The notes under the pieces are model-generated. The model saw only the letters and a list, made by a program, of their open reading frames with translations. It did no database searches and was not told the origin of the DNA. A program made the position numbers and the translations under genes. DNA of 64,000 nt from Ramazzottius varieornatus (Eukaryota > Tardigrada > Eutardigrada > Parachela > Ramazzottiidae). Within the stretch, counting starts at the first letter, position 1; each line of letters begins with the position of its first letter. The DNA is taken from positions 632,873 through 696,872 of the forward strand of contig BDGG01000010.1 in the NCBI GenBank assembly GCA_001949185.1, in the 5' to 3' direction. Shown one piece after another: positions 35,563 to 46,043 of the stretch.

Positions 35563-36530
35563 ATGCCGGAGTCCGCCGCAGTTTCTTCCACGCAAGAAAC
35601 GATGCAGCGCAGTTCACGAACGACTGCTCGACGCGGTCTTCCAGCTTCACATTCCAGCCGTCCTGCAGCGTCGGAAGAGGAAATCAGAAAGAAGGATGTC
35701 ATTACTCCCGAGGATGCGATGAGTCTCAACGGTGTAACGTCTGGTGTGTCAGTTGCATTGCCGGGTTTCCTTACGAAGCAATATTGACAGTCTTGATGAG
35801 AGAGGTTTGTTGTTGTTTCAGATTACCTGTGTGCACACGACGCCAATGTCTACGACATCGATTTCATCCGCTTCCAAATTCGCGACATGGACAGCGGTGT
35901 TGTCCTGTTCGAAGTGGCCAAACCTCCGGGCTACGATCCACACTTACACCAGGCGGGTGGGGATCCGGCTGATCCGGATGCGGGAAGATTTGTCCGCTAC
36001 CACTTCTCGCCTTCTTTTCTCAAGCTACGTTCCGTTGGAGCAACGTAAGCCTTCTCGAGAAAGATGTTTCGATTTGAAACAAAATCGGTTTTAGAATATT
36101 AGCCTGTTCCTCCTCTGATCTGATAAGTTGTATTACGTCAATTACTTTCGTTGTTTTGCAGGGTTGAATTTACCGTGGGGGACAAGCCGTTGACGCATTT
36201 TCGGATGATTGAGCGGCATTTCTTTCGAGACCGTGAACTGAAATGCTTTGACTTTGAATTTGGCTTTTGTATTCCCAACAGCCGAAACTCCGTCGAGCAT
36301 ATTTATGAATTTCCTGAACTTCCTGCCGATCTTGGTGAGTATGCTTTCATCGATAAACACCAATTCATCTTTTATCGACTTCTCTCTCCTTTTCAGTGAA
36401 AGAAATGATCAACAGTCCGTGCGAGACCCGTTCCGATAGTTTCTACTTCGTCGATAACGCATTGATTATGCACAACAAGGCAGATTACTCCTACGACGAA
36501 CCTGATGGTACGACGGAAGGATCAGCCTGA
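35563..36530 (+). CDS. UNC119: UNC119 lipid-binding trafficking protein
   Basis: UNC119 binds myristoylated N-termini of ciliary and synaptic cargo in a beta-sandwich pocket and releases it on ARL2/ARL3-GTP. Exons 35563-35743, 35822-36044, 36162-36334 and 36397-36530 join in phase to 236 residues (human UNC119 is 240). The N-terminus is Ser/Thr/Arg-rich and disordered. The PDE6-delta-like fold starts at [20 protein letters not shown] and carries family signatures [61 protein letters not shown] and [20 protein letters not shown]. These separate UNC119 from PDE6D, which is shorter and lacks the N-terminal extension. The protein ends in a short acidic tail. All residues I would expect in the cargo-pocket strands are present. 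Confidence 0.95.
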
Positions 36531-36965
36531 GCATACGCTTCTCCACTTTCTACCCCCTTCATTCCACAGCCCCGGTTGGACCTTGACTTTTCTGGTGTAT
36601 AAATAGTTTGCGTCCCTGTCTTGCTCGTTTTCTTGTTTGAAGCTTTTCGCTCGTCTCCGTCGTCTGGTTGGACTCTTCGATATACATGACGCAGTTCTGT
36701 AAACGTAATGCTCTCTTATTTTGGGTTGCGGGGGACTCTAAGCTGAGCTTCCTTCATAGTATTCCACTTCTTCTGATTTAGAATACTCTGACTTTTCCGA
36801 AGTTCATCTACCACACGGACACCGACTGTATCGCCGATACACCAGGTTCAAAACTGTGTCGGACGTTTGCACAAGTTGATCGGTACAAAGGAAAGATCGA
36901 TGAAATACTGGCTCTTGCCGACGTACAGGAAACCCTTCTGATGCGAGGCAAAGGAATTGAACCAA

Positions 36966-37100
36966 TTTGTTTTTCGCAAGTGGCGCACGCTTCCAGCCAG
37001 TATTGGCCCAGTAACACTGAGACTGTGCACCACTTGGGACAACAAACTCGACAAGATCGATTTTCCTAGTGGCGCACGCTGTCAGTCAGTAACACCGTAG
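36966..37100. repeat. GTGGCGCA foldback family, two tandem copies
   Basis: Copy 1: CAAGTGGCGCACGCTTCCAG ... TGTGCACCACTTGGGACAAC (36978-37043). Copy 2: CTAGTGGCGCACGCTGTCAG ... CCGTGCGTCACTAGC (37068-37116). Each folds on itself. They lie between UNC119 and the hydrophilin-like gene. The rest of 36531-37220 has no recognised gene; one open stretch at 36780-37060 (AG-preceded, readable as FIYHTDTDCIAD or, in another frame, YSDFSEVHLPHG) could not be assigned. Confidence 0.65.
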
Positions 37101-37220
37101 CCGTGCGTCACTAGCAAAACCTCCTGCTTCAGTCCAATCGCCCAGCTCCCTTTGTACTGGGAGCATTGTGTAAAGTCGACACATGACGAAGTGTGACTGG
37201 AAACTCAGCAGGCAGGTCAC

Positions 37221-37226
37221 TTTATT
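37221..37226 (-). terminator. AATAAA polyadenylation signal for the hydrophilin-like gene
   Basis: TTTATT on the plus strand is AATAAA on the minus strand, 146 nt downstream of the stop codon at 37372-37374. Confidence 0.45.
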
Positions 37227-37371
37227 ACTTCAGTAGTCTGGGACGATGAAATGTCAAAAACCGAGAAAGTCAGCGGGAGAACCAGAAGGGACTGTAGAAA
37301 ATGCATTACGGTATCGAAATGTACCTAAACCGTGTTGTATGAGTCGTTGGCAATAAATAGGAAGTTGGGAA

Positions 37372-37575
37372 TTATAACTGGGCGTTCTTGTCGCCTTGGA
37401 CATTGGAGGTCTTTCCGTCGGTGGTCTGTTCCGCGGCCAAGCCACCTCCGGTGTTGATCTTGAGGTCTCCAGCTGGGTCATTGTGGCCCAGGTTGGCTTT
37501 GGTATTGGTGACGGGTCCTTCTGTTCCCTGTTCAACCTTGGCGCCAGTTCCGGACGATCCTTGCTTATCGGCCAT
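37372..37575 (-). CDS. Small hydrophilin-like disordered protein (67 aa)
   Basis: ATG at 37573-37575 (MADKQGSSGTGAKVEQGTEG) to a TAA stop at 37372-37374. A good acceptor (CTTCTTTAG) ends a few bases before the ATG, suggesting a 5' UTR intron. The protein is 18% Gly (12 of 67), rich in Lys, Asn, Gln, Thr, Asp, and has no Cys, Trp, Phe, Tyr or Arg, so it should be soluble and disordered. This composition meets the usual hydrophilin description (more than 6% Gly and high hydrophilicity). Hydrophilins and LEA proteins are linked to desiccation and osmotic stress. No LEA repeat motif is recognised, so a protective role is inference. A poly(A) signal follows at 37221. It could be a small regulatory protein of another kind. 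Confidence 0.6.
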   Translation of the reverse strand: MADKQGSSGTGAKVEQGTEGPVTNTKANLGHNDPAGDLKINTGGGLAAEQTTDGKTSNVQGDKNAQL

Positions 37576-38566
37576 CTTGCTAAAGAAGTCTCTGTGGAAG
37601 TAGGACAGAAATGAATTTAAGTGCGAACCGAAATGCGTTGAGAAATCAAGAACCCGACTGGCCGATATAAATGCGTTCTTTCGAAACAGAGTATGCTGAA
37701 AAGTTTTCAGTCACTTCAAGGGCCACAAAATTTCAAAATTTTGAAAGGAACGTTGCTTACCGTAAATGGAGTGGCTGAGGCGATGAAGTAGCTCCGATCG
37801 ATCAACGCTTCGAACTGCAAGTTTCAAGACTAAGCTCTTCAACATGAGGCTGTGATCTACTTAAGCACTTTTTATAGCTCTGGTTTGGGCAGTCTGCGAG
37901 TGATTCGGACGTGTATGAAAAAGTATGAGATACTCCAGCAGAGATCCTATTTTTAACTCCGTGGGTCTCTGCAAGTTTACGGCTAACTTGTTTGCGAGGA
38001 AAACGTATGACTGTCAGGCGCAGATACTATCTCGTGAAGTGATCCATCAGACTTTCGCCTCACAAAATGGTATTTTTCTCGTACTATCTATAACTGCGGT
38101 TACTCACAAGAGAGTATACGAGAAACTTATGAGTCAAAGATATCTGATAAATTCCTCGAAACAGTTGCCGTGTAAGTTTACGCAGCCGGCACCCGGCAGA
38201 ACAGCCGCGGAGAGAAAGCGACAAATTTATGTGCAAATTGAAGGGGAAGTGTCGTTCTCAGCGGTCTCTTCGGCCTGAAAGAACGCTGGGTCCTGAGAAA
38301 CTGAGAAATTTTCTTCTAAAATATTGTCTACTAGATTTAGACAATTTAGGATCGAATTTCCTACTGATTACAGAATGGAATTTCATGTTGTCACTGTGCA
38401 CGTGACTTCCTGCGGCATTTTCACTTGAGACAATGCTGGAGCGAGCACACCTCAGCCGAGACGATCCTGAACACGTCCAGGAACAGTCGAAGCTGCCACT
38501 GAGTCGCCGCCTGGAACCTGATATCCAGAACGTCGTTCGAACTTCCCGGAGGTGGTTCGCTCGTTT
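37576..38566. other. Intergenic, no gene seen
   Basis: About 1 kb. Contains short open frames only, for example 37925-38278, with no family signature or splice-supported continuation. Confidence 0.35.
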
Positions 38567-39562
38567 CTACCCTACCGCCCCCGCCAATACCAAGCGCAGC
38601 ATTTCCTCGCAGAGATTCACATGTTCTTTGAACTCATAGTGATGGGCCATACGCGCCGTCGCTAGAATCCGTTCCACATCGCTTAGGTCTGTATTCCAAC
38701 TTGGTTTTCCGGCCCCGTGACAGAAGACAAGGAACTGTGCGATCACTTTCGCCGAAGAGGGACATAGATCCAGTCCAGGATATCCACAGCGAACGAGAAC
38801 TCAAGAATGCAACCTGGCTCCATAAAGGGATTTCCGAAGTATCTGGTCAACAGTTTGCACTTTCTCATCAGGGCCGACTTTTCCACGGCGCAGCTTCGGT
38901 ACGACGACATCACTTTCACATTCACTTTACAGATCCCTTGATGCTCTCAATCGGAGTACCGTACCGTCGGACGGTATCTTTCTTCGATGCTGTGCGGAAT
39001 GTGCCAGAAGTTCTTCACGTCATCGCCCGTAGATTCACCGAACAGAAGTCGACCGGAGTGATTGTGAGGTCTACAGACTACAGTAATCGCGGAAGTTGAC
39101 TGAAGTTTCATCGCTGCAACATGGAGAAGCGCAGACTTGGTGAGGGTACCGGTGAACACCTGTTGAAGAGTCAGAACTTCTGAAAGGAGTGGCAGGATCA
39201 GTCTCTTGTTAAAAAGCCGATCCACTTTTCCGTCTTCTGCTCGCGATGACGTGCATTGCGAAAACCTCATACCGTTAACACGAACCTCCATCCGGTACAC
39301 AACGGTGTTTATCTCAAGCTAGGTTTCTCGACGACGAATCGTCACTTTTCCTGTCCACTGTTCCCCTGAAAAGTAGACCTACACTTGGGTCAGCTTGAGC
39401 GACGTCTGTTCACTCTGCTGCTGGGAAATTTACTTACTTTACCACGCTGTATACTCTGGCGAAACCTCCCAGTGTTTGGAAATCCACGGCGGACAATTTT
39501 CAACCACACCGACGAACTTGGCTTCTCGCAACCATTTCTGAAGTTTTAGTTTCGGACTAGAA
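38567..39562 (-). pseudogene. Decayed BTB-like gene
   Basis: Minus-strand segments read like a BTB/POZ domain but not in one frame. In order: a segment with VYRMEVRVNGMRFSQCTSS (39300-39240) continuing to RYRPTVRYSD and an in-frame stop at 38947-38949; then, in the same frame, VNVKVMSSYRSCAVEKSALM and LLTRYFGNPFMEPGCILEFS to a second stop at 38743; then, in another frame, AKVIAQFLVFCHGAGKPSWN and DVERILATARMAHHYEFKEH, NLCEEML, to TAG at 38567. The last block resembles the C-terminal helices of a BTB domain, and KSALM...YFGNPF the dimerising core. Upstream (39560-39480) a piece reads WISKHWEVSPEY. Undetected introns could explain some breaks, so 'pseudogene' is provisional, and the BTB call rests on pattern only. 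Confidence 0.35.
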
Positions 39563-40297
39563 CAGGTTAAACGGAAGGTATGCCCCTTGCAATTCTTGTA
39601 CTCCGAGTAAGCTTTCATGCTTCCACTGCATGTCTAGAACCCGCGACGCCCATCCCCTGACAAGGAACAGTAAGTTTGTGGGACACAAACTTCTGGAATT
39701 CCTTACCGCGGTATTGCGAACTGCAAAAGACAAACCATATTCCTCAAAATGAGGAGACCCGCGCCTTGAGTTAACTTGCTCTGCATGTAGATCGAACCTG
39801 CAAGTTCATGTCCGGTCCTAGGGCTTGGAAGAAAGGGTCTTGGTAGTTTGAATCTAGAGTAAGAAGATCTGACTGAGCCGAGATGAAATCCCGATTCCCG
39901 ACGGCGAACTACGTATAACGGATAACTCGCTGGCGGAATTCACCTACGAGGTAGAGAAAGTAATTCACGAGGTAGAGAACGCACATCAATCTCCCTCCTC
40001 AAGGTCCAAATAGGTTTGGGAACGATGAAATGTTGTAGGTCAGAAGGATCTGTCGTGAGGGAGAGACGGGTCTGCCCAATGTAGAAAAGCCCAGAGTTGT
40101 ATCAACAAGTGTACGATGAGAAATCAATCAGGCGCTGATGATAAAGCTTAAACTTTTCGCATTGCCCGAATTATGGTGCGATTATAATGTCCCGTATACA
40201 CGCACACGAAAAGAAAGTTGGGACTGCTAAAAAAGTTTGGGCCAGACGGAAAAGGCGGAACATTGAAATTCAACCGTGGAAAATAGACTATTTGCGA

Positions 40298-40490
40298 TTT
40301 TAGCTTCAGCTTGTCATGCTAAATCTTGTTATGGCAAAACATGTTACGGTAAATGTCCCTTAGGTGGAGTCGACCAATCACCTAATAGCATAAGAAGCCT
40401 GGTTGGTCAAAACCAGTGTGCACAGCCAGTTAAACTTTGGCATAACATGTTCTGCCATTACAAGATTTAGCGTGACAGGCTGAAGCTAAA
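40298..40490. mobile_element. Palindromic element with about 50-bp inverted arms
   Basis: The left arm (TTTTAGCTTCAGCTTGTCAT, continuing GCTAAATCTTGTTATGGCAAAACATGTTA) matches the reverse complement of the right arm (about 40438-40490) at roughly 90%. The centre (40350-40437) holds a second, weaker palindrome around CCAATCACC/GGTTGGTC. The element is non-coding and most likely a MITE or foldback element. The surrounding 39563-40297 and 40491-41037 show no gene; the 3' end of the latter should contain the glyoxalase promoter. Confidence 0.7.
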
Positions 40491-41037
40491 ACAAGTGTGG
40501 GTTGCTAAAACCGCAAGTAGTCTAATGGTTGGAAAGTGATGTGGGGTGAATTGCACACGTATGTACGTACTTCCATTCCGCTGCTTCAGCCTTCAGAATC
40601 ACCTGGCCCAAACTTTTTACTGGTCCAAACTTTCTTCTTGTGCGTGTACCTCGTACAGCGAGCTTGTTGTCGTTGTTCGAGCAATCAAAGGGGACCCATG
40701 GCGCCGAGTGCGCCGACGGCAATCGGTTGCCACCCCACGAACAAAAACTAAAACCGATGTTGGTCACTCAGACGTGGGGCGTTTGATAAGCTTTCAAGCT
40801 TGGCATCCGTGACGTAATCAGGGCAGTTTCAGTCAGCCTACCGGCATCCGTTGATGCGAATTATGTGATTTTCTCGTCCAAATCAGCTGATCCAAACAGC
40901 AACATTCACTTACATCTGCTGCACCAGTCCTGTAGGCAGGAACACTCTTAATTCTTGGACTTTCAGTTCTGTGTCCGTCGAATCGTGGGAACCCGAGGAA
41001 CCGAATTGAGACTAGCAGTGGAATTCACCCCTCTGCC

Positions 41038-42123
41038 ATGGCGCTTTCCGTCGAAGATGCTGAACGATGCATTGCACCAAGAGATCCAACGACACAGGTA
41101 AGGACAGTATGCTCCTGTATGTCACTTCCTTGTACTACTTGACCGTTCTTTTCCTTTTGCCAGGAGTTTCTCATGCAGCAAACCATGTTGAGAATCAAGG
41201 ACCCGAAGACCTCCCTGGACTTTTACAGCCGAGTTCTGGGAATGAGGTACAGTACACGTGTACCGAAAGTTGACTTTTTCTGTGCATTGCGAATTGCCTT
41301 CCGTCCTTATGCGTATACTATCCTGCTACCAGTAACATCGCAAGCTCTCCTTTCCCAGGCTGCTTAAAAAGCTGGATTTTGAGGCTGGGAAGTTTTCTTT
41401 GTTTTTTATGGGCTATGAGGACGAGAACGAAATTCCAAAAGACGAGAAAGAGCGAGGTGAATGGGCGCTGTCGCGGAAAGCCACCATCGAACTGACTCAG
41501 TACGCAATCAAGTACAATAGCTTTCCTCGTACATTATCTTATCATGTACTCGACAACCAGCAGACTTCTCTTGCAACCGACCGAAGTATTTAAAAATCAG
41601 ATAGTGTGGTATTTGTAGCAATTGGGGAACCGAAAAAGACGAGTCCTTCAAGTACCACAATGGGAACACGGAACCCAGAGGCTTTGGTAACTGTCACGAA
41701 CCGCTACTCTGTTTGTTCTGGAGATTGTTTAGCAGAGGCTTGTCAACTGGTTCTGTCCGTGTTACCGTTTGCTTTGCAGTTACGAATACGATGCACTCGT
41801 TAAGCTTGCTTCAAGATGAAGTACCGTTTCAGTAATCACGCGGTCCTTATTTTCAGGGCATATTGGAATATTGGTTCCTGACGTTTACAAAGCATGCGAG
41901 CGTTTTGAGGAGCTGAACGTGAAGTTTGTAAAGAGACCGGATGATGGTAGGGGCTGTTGATCTTTCTTCACACGACGCCACTTCGTGGTCCTATAATTGG
42001 ATAGTGCACAACAAGGATGTACTCTGATGTACTCTGACAGGAACCATGAAAGGACTGGCATTCATTCAAGACCCTGACGGATATTGGATTGAAATCTTCA
42101 ATAACAAAACCGTAACGAAATGA
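41038..42123 (+). CDS. GLO1: Glyoxalase I (lactoylglutathione lyase)
   Basis: GLO1 converts the hemithioacetal of methylglyoxal and glutathione to S-lactoylglutathione in the cytosol. Exons 41038-41097, 41164-41246, 41359-41499, 41619-41686, 41857-41946 and 42041-42123 close in phase to 174 residues (human GLO1 is 184). The four metal ligands of the family are all visible: Gln in [10 protein letters not shown], Glu in ATIELTHNWG, His in [11 protein letters not shown] and Glu in DGYWIEIFN. The 68-nt exon 4 ([20 protein letters not shown]) is easily missed but is required to join exons 3 and 5. The stop is only 80 bp from the convergent GPCR stop, so the 3' UTRs must be very short or overlap. 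Confidence 0.95.
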
Positions 42124-42203
42124 GGACAAAGCTTTTTGCAGCCCAATTACATTTCGCCGTATAGAGCAATACGTTAGACTTCCGGGAAACAAGGTTCTGT
42201 TTT

Positions 42204-44094
42204 TCATTTCATGGTGAAAGGTTTAGTCTTGGGACAGCCGAAGAGCTTGTTGATGGCTGAGCGGAACTTGGGTAAGGCAAAGTAGCAGATCATGGGGTTG
42301 ATCCAGGAGTTGGCATAGAAAACGCAATATTGGATGGCGTAGTACATGGCATTCCAGAATCCGTTGATCCGGTTTAGAGTGAAGTAAACGTGATTGGGTG
42401 TCCAACAAATGATGACAGCGATGACGAGGTACGCCAGAACTCTATCGTGAGAGTTTGCTCTGCTACTCTTCCGCAGCGAAGATCTTTCGCGCAGTTCTGG
42501 GTCGAGAACGGAAGGTGTCTTGAGCACCGAAATGTCTGCCGCGATGTCTTGAACACCGGAAGAACTGTTGCGACGACCACACGGAAGTTGAAGGCGATGA
42601 GGATCGTTTGAGCAATCGACATCGTCGTTGATCACAGGTGTAGACTGGTGCACGCCCATGTTAGCTGCAAACGAAGATGGATGTAGCGGCAAAATGTATG
42701 CCGGTAATACAATCAGACCGGAAATGGGTTCTGTCTCTTCCGGGTCAATTCCCCAGTCAGACGAAAACCGTTTTTCGAAGAAAGTTTACGGCTCAAAAGT
42801 TAGAACTCAAGTGCTACTTTCGCCGTCGGTACATTCGTAAACCGGTTGACGATCTTATTCAAGAAAAGAACAACTTACCATAAACTTTCATGTCCATCGC
42901 AATGCTAAGAATTGGTACGACTTTGATTTCTACTGAACTGAGTACGAAGTTTGAACTGTTTTTGAAAGTCGTTCCTGTTTTTCCGGTTGTCTGACCAGGG
43001 ATTCTAATCAAATTCATACGGGAAAATCGATGCTGGACACTTCCACATATTGTTCTGGAACTCTTCGGATGATGTAATTGCGACCGCCCTCGAAATGATC
43101 AGTGCAAGTGACAGTTAGCTTTTTGGGAGGCCAGGCATTCGAAACGCACAAGATGGTGATCGCGAGTGGCGCACGCTACAACAATGATAACTGCGCAACT
43201 TGTGGCGACGATCCTGTACGTTTCGCTTGTCCACGTCCCAAATGATCCTGCAGGCGCAGTCTGCAGGTAGTAAGATGATCGCTGTGCACCTCCTACCTTA
43301 CGGAATTTAACGAATTTCAGAACATTTCGGGTACACTACGTACGGTTTTTGTTAAGGGCAGGCAAATGGGCCACTCGGTTGAAGTGCCGATGGCGAATTT
43401 TGAGCATGATTATCGGCCCGGAGATGATAACGAGGACCTCGGGCAAAATGAAACCGATAATTTGTGAAGCCAGCGCTAGATCCCGGTATCGGTCCACGTG
43501 AAGAATACACGATCTGGACGTGTCATTAGGCCGTGAATACATCCTGCCAATCGTTACTACCGGTACCTCGAGCAAATGCACAATAATCCACATGGCCACA
43601 ATCACACAGTTCGTCAGCTTCCAATTGTGATGATTTTTGTAAAGGACGGGATAGCTCACGGCCCACAGGCGATTCAGCGAGATGAGAAGATGACCGTAGC
43701 GTAGAGCGGCCCCAATTACCGTGTTGCAGTACTGCAAGAGAGTGCAGAGATTGTTGCCCAACGGCCAGTATCCGTACAGGTTCGTAATGAAGTTGCCCGG
43801 TAGTGCAATGAAGGCGAGCAGGAAGTCCGTAAAGCACAGGTTGAAAATGTAGGAGTTGAACGGCGTTCGAAGAGGCCGGTGTTTGACGTAAACGATGATG
43901 AAAAGAACATTGCCGAAAAGGGCTCCGATGAACGAAACAGCGGTGAACCATGTCACGATACTAGTCAGAATAACACTGGTGGAAGACGGACCTTTCACCG
44001 TAGCGTTGGCATAGGACAATGCAGACCAGTTGCTGTAAGGGGCTGAGAATATCAAAGTACGGTTGAGATCGCGGGAAAATATTCCTTGAACCAT
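42204..44094 (-). CDS. Class A (rhodopsin-family) GPCR
   Basis: A plasma-membrane seven-helix receptor in two exons, 43344-44094 and 42204-42664, joined in phase (403 residues from MVQGIFS). The N-terminus carries N-glycosylation sites (NRT, NWS, NAT). TM1-TM5 are in exon 1: TM1 GNVLFIIVYV, TM2 NLCFTDFLLAFIALP, the conserved Cys before TM3 (NNLCTLLQYC), TM4 around WIIVHLLEVP, and TM5 with FILPEVLVII. TM6 (VIICWTPNHVYF) and TM7 with the NPxxY-type motif (SWINPMICYF) are in exon 2, after an insert-rich third loop. The DRY position reads NRL (SLNRLWAVSYP), a departure from the consensus. The ligand is not predictable. The 679-nt intron contains a GTGGCGCA repeat. Another in-frame upstream start would be GTG, so ATG 44094 was chosen. 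Confidence 0.88.
43158..43208. repeat. GTGGCGCA foldback family copy (GPCR intron)
   Basis: CGAGTGGCGCACGCTACAAC followed by a short loop and CTGCGCAACTTGTGGCG, a diverged copy within the GPCR intron 42665-43343. Confidence 0.5.
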
Positions 44095-45449
44095 TTTCCA
44101 GCTTTGAAGATTAAGCCCCACATGAAAAAACCTATATGGATCAATTAATTAGTCTTGGAATAGATTTACTGCAAATTTGCATCTGACGGTTGTTATGCGG
44201 ATCAGTGAGGCATCAATCGAGGTGGGGGTACTATTGATCTTTAGAACCAAGCAGTTCATTCGCGCGCCATATGCACCGTTCTGCGGAATCTCTATATTCT
44301 CGAGGTGCACTCGTCTTCGACCAGTGAATCCACACTAAATTTAAACAACTAATAAGCTTTATGCCTAATATGGTCTATCTCTCTTTGACTTGTGCGGCGA
44401 AAACGTTGATGAATTTCTCGAACGTACTTCGCTATTACCGTTTCGGTAAGGCTTGAGAGTACGGTACTCGAGATCTTGGTTCGTGGAACTTCTGACGCGA
44501 TAAGGAGCGTTGTTTCCCAAATCCAATTTTCTTTTCATGTCGAATGGGCAATTTAGCACGCAGAGGTGGCTCGAGTTCGGCTGGGAAGCCTGTGCAAGTG
44601 CACATAAGGATACTGGGAAAGACAGAACTTATCAGGATGCTGTTGTAGTGGGTTTCTCGGACAGGACACCGAAGTGATTCATTGAGGCAATTTTTGGAGA
44701 CCCGGCCGAATATCAAAATTAAGTTCATGGGAATGTTGTACAGTTTAAGGAAGTGATCACCAGCGCCGATTGGTGTGGGACCTTGGGTCTAAAAGTCGGG
44801 CCCAGCGGGACGTTTGGTATGGCTTATGGCTCTGTGCATGACTCGTTTTTACATCCAGACAGCTATGATCCGCACGAGATCGACGGCTGGCATCGCAGCG
44901 AACCTGAATAATTCAAGCTCATCTCATGCAGCTAGCTCCCACCATTCTTGATATCGTACAAAACACGAAAAATAGACTAATTAAAGTTGTTTTAACCTTT
45001 GGTTAATTATTGTCGCCATCGTCCTTTTTTACAACGACGGGAAGAACCAAATCCTGGCATTGTTCTCACGACTCGCCATATCAATAATACGTATCCATTC
45101 CCAGTCTGCATGCGGAAAGCCCTCGTCGCATTCTCGAAAACACGACCTAGTGCCAGCGCCGAAAATGGCCTTGAATATATAATGAAGTTAAAACTGTTTG
45201 TAGAAATGATTTGAAAATCGATAAATTGTGCATCATCAAAAACAGCGAACTTGGCAGACGATATGCCATCAGCAAATGTTTACGCGGTCTTGATCCTCTA
45301 TTCAGGCCTATACTCTTTGCGCCAAAGCTGTGTATTAGGGTTTTCCGATTTAATAGAGAGCCATTCAAATATTAACTCCATACACCGTTCTCATCCAGTT
45401 CTGTTTGGGGTCTTCTGGGTAATTTTCTCGGAAAATTTCAGCCATCAAA
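44095..45449. promoter_or_regulatory. Divergent intergenic region, GPCR and SAA-like gene
   Basis: About 1.35 kb with no recognised gene on either strand. Overlapping short frames at 44365-44728 and 45147-45607 have no family content. A candidate 3' splice site (AAAATTTCAG ending at 45440) lies just before the ATG of the SAA-like gene, so a 5' UTR intron is possible. Confidence 0.35.
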
Positions 45450-45848
45450 ATGACTCTATGCAAGGTTGTTATTCTCGCGGTGGTACTCCCGGCTATCTAT
45501 TGCGGGATAGTCCATATCCCGTCTGTTACTTTAGGGCCTTTTGGATGTGCGGCTGGAGTACAGGCGATGACAAGGGCGTACCGCGACATGCAGTCTGGTG
45601 GCTGTAACTACTGCGACCGGTACTTCCATTGCCGCGGGAGCTACGAGGCCGGGCAGATCGGCGGAGCGGCATGTGATGGATGGGTCGATCAGCTGAAAGA
45701 CCTGTACTCCGACCGACAGCAGAACCAGGACACCCAACAAGACGTCGAAGCTAGCTTGTACGGACTGGCTGGCGGAGACTGCGACCTGTACCTACAACCT
45801 CAGTATGGATGCCGATGGAACCCTCGTACTCGAAGCTGCCGCTTCTGA
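45450..45848 (+). CDS. Secreted Cys-rich protein resembling serum amyloid A
   Basis: A single-exon frame of 132 residues: a clear signal peptide (MTLCKVVILAVVLPAIYC), then a mature chain with eight cysteines (positions 33, 52, 55, 61, 75, 111, 121, 130). Residues 41-73 (TRAYRDMQSGG, then CDRYFHCRGSYEAGQIGGA) line up with the most conserved part of vertebrate serum amyloid A, whose core is the RAYSDM then DKYFHARGNYDAA pattern. The alignment covers the helix 1-2 region. Vertebrate SAA has no such cysteines, so this would be a disulfide-stabilised variant. The C-terminal part (CDLYLQPQYGCRWNPRTRSC) is not SAA-like. Function is unknown; innate defence or lipid binding is inference from the family. 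The start has a good context (ATCAAAATGA). Confidence 0.7.
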   Translation: MTLCKVVILAVVLPAIYCGIVHIPSVTLGPFGCAAGVQAMTRAYRDMQSGGCNYCDRYFHCRGSYEAGQIGGAACDGWVDQLKDLYSDRQQNQDTQQDVEASLYGLAGGDCDLYLQPQYGCRWNPRTRSCRF

Positions 45849-46043
45849 ACGCGGAAAACCTCGGAGGGAACTGTAGTCTCTTCTGGAGACCCGACAGTTC
45901 CCAAAGAGAAGAGAAGATATTTTACGGAATTTATTGTATTTCAAGTATTCAGGTTTTCAGCTTACAAAGAAATTAACTGTTGAATTTCATCCGAAGACTA
46001 CGAGCATATGACAACAGTTTTACTTCCGGTTAGCGTAATTACT

